This document shows, in pieces, positions 24,395 through 33,256 of a stretch of DNA of 64,000 bases. Under the pieces are notes generated by a model that did no database searches, was not told where the DNA came from, and saw only the letters and a list, made by a program, of their open reading frames with translations. The translations under genes and the position numbers were made by a program. The first letter of the stretch is position 1. Each line of letters starts with the position of its first letter. The stretch is taken from positions 186,001 through 250,000 of the forward strand of contig DATNBU010000045.1 in NCBI GenBank assembly GCA_035571835.1. Reading direction: 5' to 3'. The DNA comes from Candidatus Limnocylindrales bacterium (GTDB lineage Bacteria > Desulfobacterota > Binatia > UBA1149 > CAITLU01).

Positions 24395-25531
24395 GTGAGC
24401 GGACAGGTCGATATGAAGATTCTGATGCCGGTCGTGACCCACCATGAGGACGAGGAGGACGCCGAGATAGTGCCTGCTCCGCCCGCGCCTTTGCCGAGCG
24501 GCAGGCTTTCGCGTGCTCTGTCGATCGATTCGCTGCTTCGAGGCCTGACGATGGCAGGGCTCGGATTCGTCGTGCCGATGGTAAAGCTGCTGCGCGGCGA
24601 GGATCCGCGCGAACAGCTTCGCGAGCTCTGGCAGCTGGTCGGCGTGCCGCTGGTCGCCATCGGCGTTTTCCTGCTGCTGTGGAGCCGCTTGTCGGCTGGA
24701 GTCCAGACCAGCCTCGGGCAGATTCCCGGACCGGCTGCGGTTGCGCACCAGGCAGTCGTGTTGTGGGACGCGCACAAGGCCGGAAGAGCCGAAGCGGCCG
24801 CATTCTACGAGCACCAGGCGGTTCGCAATGCGGAAAAACTTGCCGCGGACCCCAAAGCCGAGGTCGTGGTCCGCAAGTACACCGGCCGGCCGACGTTCAT
24901 CGACCAGATCTTTACCAGCCTGAAGACCGTGTTCGTCGGCTTCCTGCTGGCATCGATCGTCGCGATTCCGCTTGGCGTCGTCTGCGGGCTCAGCCCGACG
25001 ATGAACGCCGCGTTCAACCCGCTGATCCAGCTGTTCAAGCCTGTCTCGCCGCTGGCGTGGCTGCCGATCGTCACGATGGTGGTCAGCGCCGTCTATGTGA
25101 GCGACAACCCGGCCTTCGAGAAATCATTCCTGAATTCGGCGATCACCGTGACGCTGTGCTCATTGTGGCCCACGGTGATCAACACGTCGCTCGGCGTCGC
25201 ATCGATCGACCGCGACCTCATCAACGTGGCGCGCACGCTGCAGCTCGACTGGCGCACGCGGCTGTTCAAGCTCGTGCTGCCGTCGTCGCTGCCGCTGATC
25301 TTCACCGGCCTTCGCCTCTCGCTCGGCGTCGGCTGGATGGTCCTCATCGCCGCCGAGATGCTCGCGCAGAATCCGGGGCTCGGGAAGTTCGTCTGGGACG
25401 AATTCCAGAACGGCAGCTCGGATTCTCTGGCGCGCATCATGGTTGCCGTGCTGGCGATCGGCAGCATCGGCTTTCTGCTCGACCGCGTGATGATGACGAT
25501 CCAGGGCCTGTTCAGCTACGAGAGGCGCTGA
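24395..25531 (+). CDS. nrtB: Nitrate/nitrite ABC transporter permease
   Basis: A 378-residue inner-membrane permease of the NrtB/TauC type. After a hydrophilic N-terminal about 45 residues there is an isolated hydrophobic segment, then a long periplasmic-type insert (about 105-165), then the binding-protein-dependent permease core with the EAA-type loop (INVARTLQLDWRTRLFKLVLPSSLP, about 280-304) that docks on the ATPase. The TAFIDQIF/ISPLAWLPI-like segment is as in NrtB. The GTG at 24395 is chosen because GGAGG lies 5 bases upstream, just after the leader terminator; ATG 24413 is an alternative. It imports nitrate for NasA. Confidence 0.9.
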   Translation: MSGQVDMKILMPVVTHHEDEEDAEIVPAPPAPLPSGRLSRALSIDSLLRGLTMAGLGFVVPMVKLLRGEDPREQLRELWQLVGVPLVAIGVFLLLWSRLSAGVQTSLGQIPGPAAVAHQAVVLWDAHKAGRAEAAAFYEHQAVRNAEKLAADPKAEVVVRKYTGRPTFIDQIFTSLKTVFVGFLLASIVAIPLGVVCGLSPTMNAAFNPLIQLFKPVSPLAWLPIVTMVVSAVYVSDNPAFEKSFLNSAITVTLCSLWPTVINTSLGVASIDRDLINVARTLQLDWRTRLFKLVLPSSLPLIFTGLRLSLGVGWMVLIAAEMLAQNPGLGKFVWDEFQNGSSDSLARIMVAVLAIGSIGFLLDRVMMTIQGLFSYERR

Positions 25532-25534
25532 GCG

Positions 25535-27292
25535 ATGGCACTGCTCGAGCTCGACGGCATCGCAAAGACCTACGTGCGCGGTTCGGTAACGACCGAGGTC
25601 CTCGCGGACATCCACCTTTCGATCGAAGACGGGGAGTTCCTGGCGATCGTCGGATTCTCCGGCAGCGGCAAGACCACGCTGATTTCGATGCTGGCCGGGC
25701 TGCTCGCGCCCGACGCGGGCGAAATCCGGCTGCGGGGAAGCAAGATCACCGGTGCAGGCCCGGATCGAGGCGTCGTCTTCCAGAGCTACTCGCTGTTTCC
25801 GTGGCTCACGGTGACCGGCAACGTTGCGCTCGCGGTCGATGCATGTTCGCCGGATCTTTCGCGCGGCGAGCGCGCGGCCGAGGTTCGCAAGTACGTCGAG
25901 CTGGTCGGGCTCGCGCACGCGTGCGACCGCCATCCGGCCGAGCTTTCGGGCGGCATGCGGCAACGTGTCGCGCTCGCCCGCGCGCTCGCCACGAGGCCGC
26001 AGATCCTGCTGCTCGACGAGCCGCTGTCGGCGCTCGACGCGCTGACGCGTGCCAACATGCAGGACGAGCTCGAACACATCCGCCGGCACCAGAAGCGCAC
26101 GATTGTGCTCGTGACCAACGACGTCGACGAAGCGCTGCTGCTCGCGGACCGCATCGTCCCGCTGACGCCGGGGCCGGGTGCGACGCTCGGGCCGGAATTT
26201 CGCGTCGACATTGCGCGCCCGCGCGATCGCCGCGCCGTCAACCACGATCCGGCTTATCGAAAGCTTCGCGGCGAGATCACCGAATACCTGCTCGACCTCG
26301 CCGCTTCGCGCGCGGTGCCGCTGGACGATCAGCGCGAGGCTCCGACCGCCGTCCCGAAAAACCTGAGCAAGGTGAAGAGGCCCGCGCGGATGGTAACGAC
26401 GAAGGATCTCTCGCCGCCGCGGCTTCCGTCGGAAGATGCCGGCGAACCTCTGCCGGCGGTGCTTCGCAATCTCGGCCGCAGCCACGTCCACGACAGCCGG
26501 CGGTTCGTCGAGTTCTCGCAGGTCACCAAGACCTATCCGACCAGGGACGGTCTGCTCACGGTCGTCGACCGGATCGATCTCGATGTCGCCAAAGGCGAGT
26601 TCATTTCGCTGATCGGACATTCGGGCTGCGGAAAGTCGACGCTGCTGTCGATGGCCGCCGGCCTTACCGACGTGACCGGCGGCGGAATCATCCTCGACGG
26701 CCGCGAGGTCGAGGCTGCCGGTCCGGATCGCGGAGTCGTCTTCCAGGCGCCGAACCTTCTTCCGTGGCTGACGTCGCGCGAGAACGTCGCGATCGGAGTA
26801 GATCGCGTCTATCCGCACGTTGCCGCTGCCGAGCGCCGCGACATCACCGAATATTATCTGTCGCGGGTAGGGCTGGCCGACGCGATGGATCGCAAGCCCG
26901 GCGAGCTTTCGAACGGAATGAAACAGCGTGTCGGTCTTGCGCGCGCGTTCGCATTATCTCCGAAGCTGCTGCTGCTCGACGAGCCGTTCGGCATGCTCGA
27001 TGCGCTCACGCGCTGGGAGCTCCAGGAGCTGCTGATGGAGATCTGGACGCGCACGCGCGTGACGGCGATCTGCGTGACGCACGACATCGACGAGGCGATC
27101 CTGCTTGCCGACCGCGTGGTGATGATGACGAACGGTCCGCGTGCACAGATCGGAAAGATCATGGCCGTCGATCTTCCGAGGCCGCGAAGCCGCAAGACCG
27201 TCCTCGACCATCCCCGCTACTACGAGTATCGAGAAGAGCTCCTCACCTTCCTCGAGGAGTGTGTGCACAGCAGCGCTGCAGACGCGGCGTAA
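25535..27292 (+). CDS. Nitrate ABC transporter ATPase, two nucleotide-binding domains in one chain
   Basis: 585 residues carrying two complete ABC ATPase domains. Domain one has Walker [10 protein letters not shown] (40-48), LSGGMRQR (about 136), ILLLDEP and a switch segment VTND in which Asn replaces the usual His. Domain two has Walker [10 protein letters not shown] (about 361), signature LSNGMKQR (about 458), LLLDEP and the normal VTHD. A charged linker of about 80 residues joins them. It combines what cyanobacteria encode as NrtC and NrtD, but without the NrtA-like C-terminal domain of NrtC. It starts 3 bases after the permease stop. Asn at the first switch position suggests that one ATP site is weak. 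Confidence 0.92.
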   Translation: MALLELDGIAKTYVRGSVTTEVLADIHLSIEDGEFLAIVGFSGSGKTTLISMLAGLLAPDAGEIRLRGSKITGAGPDRGVVFQSYSLFPWLTVTGNVALAVDACSPDLSRGERAAEVRKYVELVGLAHACDRHPAELSGGMRQRVALARALATRPQILLLDEPLSALDALTRANMQDELEHIRRHQKRTIVLVTNDVDEALLLADRIVPLTPGPGATLGPEFRVDIARPRDRRAVNHDPAYRKLRGEITEYLLDLAASRAVPLDDQREAPTAVPKNLSKVKRPARMVTTKDLSPPRLPSEDAGEPLPAVLRNLGRSHVHDSRRFVEFSQVTKTYPTRDGLLTVVDRIDLDVAKGEFISLIGHSGCGKSTLLSMAAGLTDVTGGGIILDGREVEAAGPDRGVVFQAPNLLPWLTSRENVAIGVDRVYPHVAAAERRDITEYYLSRVGLADAMDRKPGELSNGMKQRVGLARAFALSPKLLLLDEPFGMLDALTRWELQELLMEIWTRTRVTAICVTHDIDEAILLADRVVMMTNGPRAQIGKIMAVDLPRPRSRKTVLDHPRYYEYREELLTFLEECVHSSAADAA

Positions 27293-27342
27293 TCAGGTTA
27301 CGAAACCAGGGACACCCGAAGGCCGTTTACGGAGGACACGTC

Positions 27343-28887
27343 ATGTCTGAAAAAAGGGGAATGAGCCGCGCGTTTGCGGCGCTTGCGATCGCACTGCCGC
27401 TTTCTGCAGGGATTGCCGCTGCCGCCGGGGAAACCCCGGCGGCGGCCGACGCACCGCACTCGGCGCTGTCGAAACTGAAGATTTCCGGTGCGTGGAGATT
27501 TCGTAACGAAGTCTGGGATTTCTTCGAGCCGTCGGGTGTTGCTGGGGCGAACAACACGTACGACTTCGTCGGCAGCGACCTGCGGCTTGCCGCGACCTGG
27601 ACCGACGACTGGTTCGATGCGCTCGTCGAAGGGCAGGGCGTGTTCCTCGGGAATCTTCCCGATCATGCGACCGGCGGCCCCACGGAAGGACCGCTCGGAC
27701 TCGGCGCGCTCTACCGCGCGAACAACGGCGACAACGAAAACGAAGGCGACGTGTATCTTCGCCAGGGTGCGCTCAAGCTGAAGAAGCTCGGCGTTCCGGG
27801 CCTGTGGGTCCGGGGCGGGCGCCTGTCGCTGTCCGAAGGCAAGGAGGCGATCTCTGCAGAGCCCACGCTCGCATGGCTTGCGAACATGCGCATCGCGGAG
27901 CGACTGATCGGCCCGTTCGATTTCACGTATGCCGGGCGCTCGTTCGATTCCGCGCAGGTCTCGTGGACGCACGATGCGTACAATGTGACCGCGTTCGGCG
28001 GCAAGCCGACGCAGGGTGGAGTGGCCATCGACGGAATGGACGAGATCGACGATATCGCCGTCGGCTATGCGTCGGTCAACCTTACGAGCCCGTCGTACGC
28101 GAAGAACACGGCGGCGCGCCTGTTCTACATCTACTACGAGGACGACCGGCCGGTCGACAACAAGCCGCTCGTGATGCTCGACAACCGGCCGCTTGCGATC
28201 CGGCAAGCCGACGTGAGCAACATCAGTATTCATACGATCGGCGGAGACGTGCTCCAGGTGGTGCCGACTCCGATCGGTCCCGTCGATCTGCTCGGATGGT
28301 TTGCCTACCAGGGCGGCGACTGGGGTTCGCTCGATCACAGCGCGTGGGCGTTCGCATTCGAGGCGGGTCTCCAGCCGTCGAAGCTCCCGTGGAAACCGTG
28401 GCTGCGCGCCGGCTTCGACATGGGCTCCGGCGACAACAACAACACCGACGGCGATCACGAAACGTTCTTCCAGATCCTGCCGACCGCGCGCGTCTATTCG
28501 TGGTCGACGTTCTACAACCTGATGAACAGCGAGGACGCTTTCGTGCAGGTCATCCTGCGGCCGAAAGCCGGCCTCGTGTGGCGAACCGATCTTCACGTCG
28601 TGAGGCTCAGCGACGATGACGATCTGTGGTACTTCGGCGGCGGCGCGGCACGCGAGCACAAGCAGCCGGGATTCGGTTTCGGCGGGCGCCCGTCGGACGG
28701 AAAGGACTCGCTGATGGAAGTTCTCGAGACGCAGGTCTCGTACAACTGGAACGATTACGTGGCGACGACGTTCTACTACGGCCACATGTTCGGCGAAGAC
28801 GTCGTCGAGTCCGACTTCAGCGGGAAGTCGGCGAACTACGCGTTCATGGAGTTCACGCTGAAGCTGCCGCCGATGGGTCCGAACTAG
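27343..28887 (+). CDS. Alginate-export-family outer-membrane porin
   Basis: A 514-residue exported beta-barrel protein. The signal peptide is about 28 residues (SRAFAALAIALPLSAGIAAAA). The rest is rich in alternating aromatic strands with acidic loops (GDNENEGDVYLRQ, DDRPVDNKPL, NNNTDGDHETFF), as in the alginate_exp family of specific porins. It ends near FTLKLPPMGPN, without the usual C-terminal Phe. GGAGG precedes the ATG by 7 bases. The gene lies 50 bp after the transporter ATPase on the same strand with no terminator between, so it is probably the outer-membrane gate for nitrate in this operon; that role is inference. Confidence 0.85.
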   Translation: MSEKRGMSRAFAALAIALPLSAGIAAAAGETPAAADAPHSALSKLKISGAWRFRNEVWDFFEPSGVAGANNTYDFVGSDLRLAATWTDDWFDALVEGQGVFLGNLPDHATGGPTEGPLGLGALYRANNGDNENEGDVYLRQGALKLKKLGVPGLWVRGGRLSLSEGKEAISAEPTLAWLANMRIAERLIGPFDFTYAGRSFDSAQVSWTHDAYNVTAFGGKPTQGGVAIDGMDEIDDIAVGYASVNLTSPSYAKNTAARLFYIYYEDDRPVDNKPLVMLDNRPLAIRQADVSNISIHTIGGDVLQVVPTPIGPVDLLGWFAYQGGDWGSLDHSAWAFAFEAGLQPSKLPWKPWLRAGFDMGSGDNNNTDGDHETFFQILPTARVYSWSTFYNLMNSEDAFVQVILRPKAGLVWRTDLHVVRLSDDDDLWYFGGGAAREHKQPGFGFGGRPSDGKDSLMEVLETQVSYNWNDYVATTFYYGHMFGEDVVESDFSGKSANYAFMEFTLKLPPMGPN

Positions 28888-28970
28888 CCGCCGGCGCCGC
28901 AACGCGCGGAAGCGCTTGCGGCTTCCTCCGAAGCGAATAGTTTTTCCACGCTTCGCACGGAGGGATACTC

Positions 28971-29705
28971 ATGGGACGGATACAGAGATGGAACGTAGTT
29001 GCGCTGGCGGCCGGTGTCTTGCTGACCGCTTCGACTTCCGCCATGGCAGCGGCGGCGTGCGGTGACGTCAATGCCAACGGCACCGTGACGTCGTCCGATG
29101 CACTGGCGGTGCTCAAGGAGGCCGTCGGCCAGCCGGTGAATCTGCAGTGCGGGGCTCCGGCGCAGCCGCTCAAAACCGGCGACACGATCAATCGCGGGTC
29201 GCGTTCCGACGGGTTTCTGGAGACCGGCGTCGCCCGATCGTTCCTCGACAACGGCGACGGCACGATCACCGACGACGCGACCGGGCTGACATGGGAGAAG
29301 AAGGACAACGCCGGCGGCATTCACGACCGCGACAACGAATACACGTGGTCGACCGGAAATGGCGAGATCAACGGCACGATCGTGTCGGACTTTCTCGCCG
29401 GCCTGAATGCATCCGGCGGATTCGCAGGACACACGGACTGGCGCATTCCGAATCGTTTCGAGCTCGAAACGCTGCTCAACGCCGGCGAAGAGGTACCGTC
29501 GACGTGGCCGGTGTTCGCAACCACCTGCAACGGCGGCTGCACGATTCATACCTGCAGCTGCACGCTGTCGGGATACTACTGGACGTCGACGACGTTCCAG
29601 AGCGACACGAGCGGCGCGTGGGCCATCCGTTTCAACGACGGCGGAGTGAACGCGATCCTGAAGACCACGACGCTTCACGCGCGCGCGGTGCGCGGCGGGC
29701 TGTGA
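28971..29705 (+). CDS. Exported DUF1566 (Lcl-like) protein with dockerin-like calcium loop
   Basis: A 244-residue exported protein. Signal peptide residues 1-27 (ALAAGVLLTASTSAMA) are followed by a dockerin-type EF-loop CGDVNANGTVTSSDALAVL (about 29-48) with paired Cys. A DUF1566/Lcl domain fills residues 75-244, with the hallmark DNGDGTITDDATGLTWEK start, GHTDWRIPNRFELETL and the YWTSTTF ... RAVRGG end. Such proteins are common on the surface of environmental Proteobacteria and candidate phyla; binding of glycans or host factors is suggested for relatives. GGAGGG sits 6 bases before the ATG. Function here is unknown. Confidence 0.82.
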   Translation: MGRIQRWNVVALAAGVLLTASTSAMAAAACGDVNANGTVTSSDALAVLKEAVGQPVNLQCGAPAQPLKTGDTINRGSRSDGFLETGVARSFLDNGDGTITDDATGLTWEKKDNAGGIHDRDNEYTWSTGNGEINGTIVSDFLAGLNASGGFAGHTDWRIPNRFELETLLNAGEEVPSTWPVFATTCNGGCTIHTCSCTLSGYYWTSTTFQSDTSGAWAIRFNDGGVNAILKTTTLHARAVRGGL

Positions 29706-29720
29706 CGCGACATCGCGGGA

Positions 29721-30818
29721 TTACGGAACGATTGTCACAGCGGTTACCGCAATCTCGGCCGTGATTCCGACAGCATCGGTATCGGTCGCGTCGTCAACCA
29801 CGACCGGAAAATCCTCCGGTACCGGTGCGTCGGAAGCTCGGAAAATACACCGCGCGAGATCGATTGGCGCGGCAATCGGGCCCAGTGAGATCATTCCGAG
29901 TTTCAACGTGCGGATCGCTTCGACATCGTTCGGAGCGAACAGCGCGCCGCTGACAAGGCTGGTGCAAGCGGCTCCCGCTCCCGTACCCACGAACCCGCCC
30001 GGGACAGCGGAGTAGTCCGTGTGGAACTGCAGCGCGCCGGCACCCGCACTTGCCGAGGTCAGGCGGAAAAGCACGCTGTAGTCCCGGTCGGGTTCGTGCG
30101 TGTCCGTCGGACCTTCGGTGGTCGAAGGCGGGATCGTCGACGGAATGGTCGTCGTCCCCACGATCTCGTGGCAGTCGATGTTCGAGACGACGACGTCCGG
30201 CAGCGGCGTGACCGGAACGAGCACTGTAGTCGACGCTTCCGTGACGGTGATGGCGAAGTCGGACGCGACCGGCGTCGTTCTTGCTGCGAACGCGCAGTCG
30301 GCGACGAGTATCGGGCCGGTAAATCCATCCAGGCTGATGACGCCGGCGGTCAACGTCTCCCGCCCGTCGTCATCGCTGTACTGCGACAGTGTGCCCACGA
30401 GCAGCGAGGTACACTCCACATCCTCACCAGAACCGGAAAACTCGCCGGGCGCGGCGCTGTAGTCGGTGTCGAACACCAGCGAGCCGAGTGTGACATCGTC
30501 CGTCAGGCGGAAGTAAACGTGGCACGCGAGAGCGCCTCCGAGCGTGCTCGACGTGGTCGAAGACGATGTGGACGTGATCGCAACCGAAGTCGACGTGATC
30601 GCAACCGAAGTCGACGTGGTGGTGGTCGGCAGGGCGCAGACCGGAAGGCGCCGGCAGTACGGCTCCTCGCAATCGATCAGGCCGTTCTCGTCGTCGTCGA
30701 ACCCGTTATAGCAATTTCGTTCGGGCGGCAGGCCTGATCCGTCGTTGCAGCCGGTCACCAGGACCGCGAGCGTAAGAGTCGCAGCGGTCAATCCGATCCG
30801 GCGAGACCTTGTCGTCAT
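29721..30818 (-). CDS. Lipoprotein with two tandem cohesin-like domains
   Basis: A 365-residue predicted lipoprotein. The signal peptide carries a lipobox LVTG-Cys at residue about 24. An acidic calcium-loop-like segment follows (CYNGFDDDENGLIDCEEPYC, with four Cys), then a Ser/Thr-rich linker with SVAIT repeats, then two copies of a domain of about 115 residues. Both copies share FRLT, FDTDYSA or FHTDYSA, FxGxGxxxxCTSL, a GxISL strand and a final Cys. A second Thr/Pro linker separates the copies. The pattern resembles cohesin-type surface domains that could pair with dockerin-like loops such as the one next door; that link is inference. Confidence 0.7.
   Translation of the reverse strand: MTTRSRRIGLTAATLTLAVLVTGCNDGSGLPPERNCYNGFDDDENGLIDCEEPYCRRLPVCALPTTTTSTSVAITSTSVAITSTSSSTTSSTLGGALACHVYFRLTDDVTLGSLVFDTDYSAAPGEFSGSGEDVECTSLLVGTLSQYSDDDGRETLTAGVISLDGFTGPILVADCAFAARTTPVASDFAITVTEASTTVLVPVTPLPDVVVSNIDCHEIVGTTTIPSTIPPSTTEGPTDTHEPDRDYSVLFRLTSASAGAGALQFHTDYSAVPGGFVGTGAGAACTSLVSGALFAPNDVEAIRTLKLGMISLGPIAAPIDLARCIFRASDAPVPEDFPVVVDDATDTDAVGITAEIAVTAVTIVP
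30571..30612. repeat. Two 21-bp tandem repeats in the lipoprotein linker
   Basis: GACGTGATCG followed by CAACCGAAGTC occurs twice head to tail and a third partial copy follows. It encodes the repeated TSVAITS segment of the Ser/Thr-rich linker. Length variation by slippage between strains is likely. Confidence 0.85.
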
Positions 30819-30923
30819 TCGATAGCCTCTGCCGGTCGGGCCGAGACAGTACAAGGGCCGAAGGCATTCTCGCACAGGTTCGCGCGCGGGCGCTAGGGCC
30901 GGCCGTCGCCGAGCTCGCTGCGG

Positions 30924-31000
30924 CTTGACGACGTCGTCGCGCGCTCTTGACGATCGTCGTCGCGCGCTCGCTTCGCCTTGACGATCGCTGTCGCGCCGCC
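30924..31000. repeat. Three imperfect direct repeats upstream of the adenylate cyclase gene
   Basis: CTTGACGA followed by TCGTCGCGCGC-type sequence occurs three times between 30924 and 31000, the last copy diverged. The repeats fill the gap before the cyclase start. They could be regulator half-sites or leftovers of slippage; no known operator fits. Confidence 0.5.
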
Positions 31001-31012
31001 TATCGAGTCGCC

Positions 31013-32107
31013 ATGACTGCTGCCGAGTTTGAAGCCGCGGGGCTGTACGACCCCAGGTCACCGAAAGCGGCGCAGCGCCTCGAGCTGCTCGAATGGCTCG
31101 ATGCGCGCGGAATCACGCTCGACCAGATGAAGCACGCGAACGCGATCGGTCAGTTGCAGTTCGTCGCATCGATGTCGTTCATTCGGCCCGGCCCGTACCT
31201 GACCCAGCAGGAGCTTGCCGACCGGCTGGGATCGACGATGGAGCAGGTCGACGAGTTTCGGACTGCATTCGGACTTCCTCCGGTCGCTTCGGATGCGCCG
31301 TGGTGCAACGAGGCCGAGGCAAAAATGTTCGCCGCAGTCGGCGGCGGTCTCGGACTGTTCGGAAGCTCCGGCATGCTTCGGCTTTCGCGCGTCATCGGCT
31401 CGTCGGTCGCACGCATCGCCGAGGCGATGGCTACGACCAATCACGAGCGCATGCGTGCGATTGTCGGCAGCGGCGCGTCGGAGCTCGAGATCGCGAAGGC
31501 CAATCTCCGCGCCAGTCAGACCTCCGATGCTCCGGCGCTCATCACCCATGGGTTGCTGCCGCTTCACCTGCAGCTCGCGTCGATTCGGCTTCGCGAGCGC
31601 CGCCGCGAGTACGAGCAGCTTACCGTGCACGGCTGTGTCGGATTCGTCGATCTGGTCGGCTCGACGACCTTGTCGCGCAAAGTATCCGTAAGCGACCTCG
31701 CGTCGATCGTCGATCGATTCGAAGAAGTGGCCTACGAAGTCGCGACCAATCGCCGCGGACGCGTCATCAAGTTCATCGGTGACGAAGTCATGTTCGTGAC
31801 CGGCGATGCAGCATCGGCATGCGACATCGCGCTGACGCTGATCGAGCGTTTCGCCGACGACGACGCGGTGACGCCGCGCGCGGGCCTTGCCGAAGGCGAG
31901 ATGCTCGATCGCGGAGGCGACTACTACGGGCCGGTCGTGAACCTTGCCGCCAGGCTGGCCGAGCTTGCGGTACCGAACGAAGTTCTGCTCTCGGCCGATC
32001 TGGCCGATCAGGCGTCGAGCAAAGGGCTGCGGTGGGAATCCGCAGGACGGCGGATGCTGCGCGGATTCGACGAACCGGTTTCGCTGATCAGTGTCAGCCG
32101 CGCGTAG
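31013..32107 (+). CDS. Class III adenylate/guanylate cyclase with N-terminal sensor-like domain
   Basis: A 364-residue soluble protein. The C-terminal half (about 195-364) is a class III cyclase homology domain: VHGCVGFVDLVGSTTLS holds the first metal Asp, RVIKFIGDEVMFV the second metal and substrate region, and YYGPVVNLAARL the late Asn/Arg motif. Expected product is cAMP. The N-terminal about 190 residues are helical. A segment LTQQELADRLGSTMEQVDEFR looks like a small HTH-type fold and is shared with actinobacterial-type cyclases that have a regulatory N-domain. The ATG at 31013 fits the end of the upstream repeats. No membrane segment is present. Confidence 0.85.
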   Translation: MTAAEFEAAGLYDPRSPKAAQRLELLEWLDARGITLDQMKHANAIGQLQFVASMSFIRPGPYLTQQELADRLGSTMEQVDEFRTAFGLPPVASDAPWCNEAEAKMFAAVGGGLGLFGSSGMLRLSRVIGSSVARIAEAMATTNHERMRAIVGSGASELEIAKANLRASQTSDAPALITHGLLPLHLQLASIRLRERRREYEQLTVHGCVGFVDLVGSTTLSRKVSVSDLASIVDRFEEVAYEVATNRRGRVIKFIGDEVMFVTGDAASACDIALTLIERFADDDAVTPRAGLAEGEMLDRGGDYYGPVVNLAARLAELAVPNEVLLSADLADQASSKGLRWESAGRRMLRGFDEPVSLISVSRA

Positions 32108-32182
32108 CCGGACCGGCTCTGTTCGCAACGAGCCCACGAACCGGCGGTGCCTGCGCCCGGCGAGTCGGCGAAGATTGCGCGA

Positions 32183-33127
32183 TCAGCGTCGCACGCGCGC
32201 CGCGACCTGACGCAGCAGGCCCTCGGCAAGACCGACTCCGGGCGTGAGCGCCTTTGTCACTTCGGCCTCGCGCATGATCATCCGCAATACGATCGCGGCG
32301 ATCACGATCACGTCCGCGCGATCCGGCCGCAGCTCGAGGCGTGTCTCGCGCTCGCCGGGCGTCATCTCGAGCAGCCGCTCGATCATCGAATCCAGATCCG
32401 AGAGCTTGACCTTGCCGATCTTGCTCTTGCCGAGAAGCGCGACGCGCAGTCGTCCGAGCGCGTTCGGATTGCCGCCGGTTGCGACGCAGACCTCGACCGG
32501 CTTCTTTTTGAGCTGCGCGCGGATCAGGTCGGCCGCGGCGCCCTGGAACGGTACGAGGAGCTCTTCGAGATCGCGTTCCGATTTTCCGGCGGCACGCATT
32601 TGCGAGAGCAGGCGAACACCGCCCATCGGAAGCGCAAGGCATCCGAGCGCAACGCCGTCACGCGCAACCGTGATCTCCACGCTGCCGCCGCCCATGTCGA
32701 CGAGCAGCGACGTCTTCCCGAGCAGATCGACTTCTGCGGCCACGCCGGCGAAAACCAGATGAGCCTCTTCGAGACCGTCGATGATCTCGATCTGAATGCC
32801 GGTTGCCGCAAGAACGTGCGCGACCAGATCCTTGCCGTTGGCCGTATCGCGAGTCGCGCTGGTTGCGACGGCGCGGTAGTGCTCGATGCCGTTGGCGCGC
32901 ATCAGTCCGGCGAAACGTTCGAACGCACCCGCAGCCGCGGCGAACGTAGCCTCCGAGAATTGCCCGTGTGTGAACGCATCGGCACCGAGGCGCACCGATT
33001 CGCGAATGTTCTCGAGCTCGCGGAATGCCCCGTTCGCTTCCACGCGGCCGATCGCGAAACGGATTCCGTTCGAGCCGGCGTCGATGGCGGCGACGAGAAT
33101 GGGTTGCGGATCGCTGGTGGTCGTCAT
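32183..33127 (-). CDS. ppx: Ppx/GppA family phosphatase
   Basis: A 314-residue protein of the exopolyphosphatase / guanosine pentaphosphate phosphatase family, which breaks down polyphosphate or pppGpp. The ASKHA phosphate loops are visible: AAIDAGSNGIRFAIG at residues 13-27 and LLVDMGGGSVEITV near 141-154. RAVATSATRDTANG and the glycine-rich NPNALGRL segment also match. It is the short single-module form without the C-terminal HD domain of E. coli Ppx. It is divergent from the M20 peptidase gene. Which nucleotide or polymer it prefers cannot be read from sequence. Confidence 0.9.
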   Translation of the reverse strand: MTTTSDPQPILVAAIDAGSNGIRFAIGRVEANGAFRELENIRESVRLGADAFTHGQFSEATFAAAAGAFERFAGLMRANGIEHYRAVATSATRDTANGKDLVAHVLAATGIQIEIIDGLEEAHLVFAGVAAEVDLLGKTSLLVDMGGGSVEITVARDGVALGCLALPMGGVRLLSQMRAAGKSERDLEELLVPFQGAAADLIRAQLKKKPVEVCVATGGNPNALGRLRVALLGKSKIGKVKLSDLDSMIERLLEMTPGERETRLELRPDRADVIVIAAIVLRMIMREAEVTKALTPGVGLAEGLLRQVAARVRR

Positions 33128-33256
33128 GGGAGCCCCTGAAGCTGCGACAGGGGATCATGCCCGTTTTCGCAACGGAAGTGAGCCGGTGCGAAACGGCGCT
33201 CAGGGGAGCCCGTGCGTGTTTCTCCTGCCTCGTCGAGTGGCGTAAGGTTCCCGACC

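Noticed and set aside
24679-28887. 1402-codon open frame on the plus strand
   Set aside because: Runs out of frame through the permease and ATPase genes; only the last 514 codons (porin from 27343) are real, with signal peptide and ribosome-binding site.
27298-28902. 534-codon minus-strand frame opposite the porin
   Set aside because: Arg/Val-rich composition and no start signal; shadow of the porin gene.
28900-28950. GC-rich inverted repeats after the porin gene as a terminator
   Set aside because: GGAAGC/GCTTCC and CCGCAA/TTGCGG compete, and the only T-run is 15 or more bases away, so an intrinsic terminator is not convincing.
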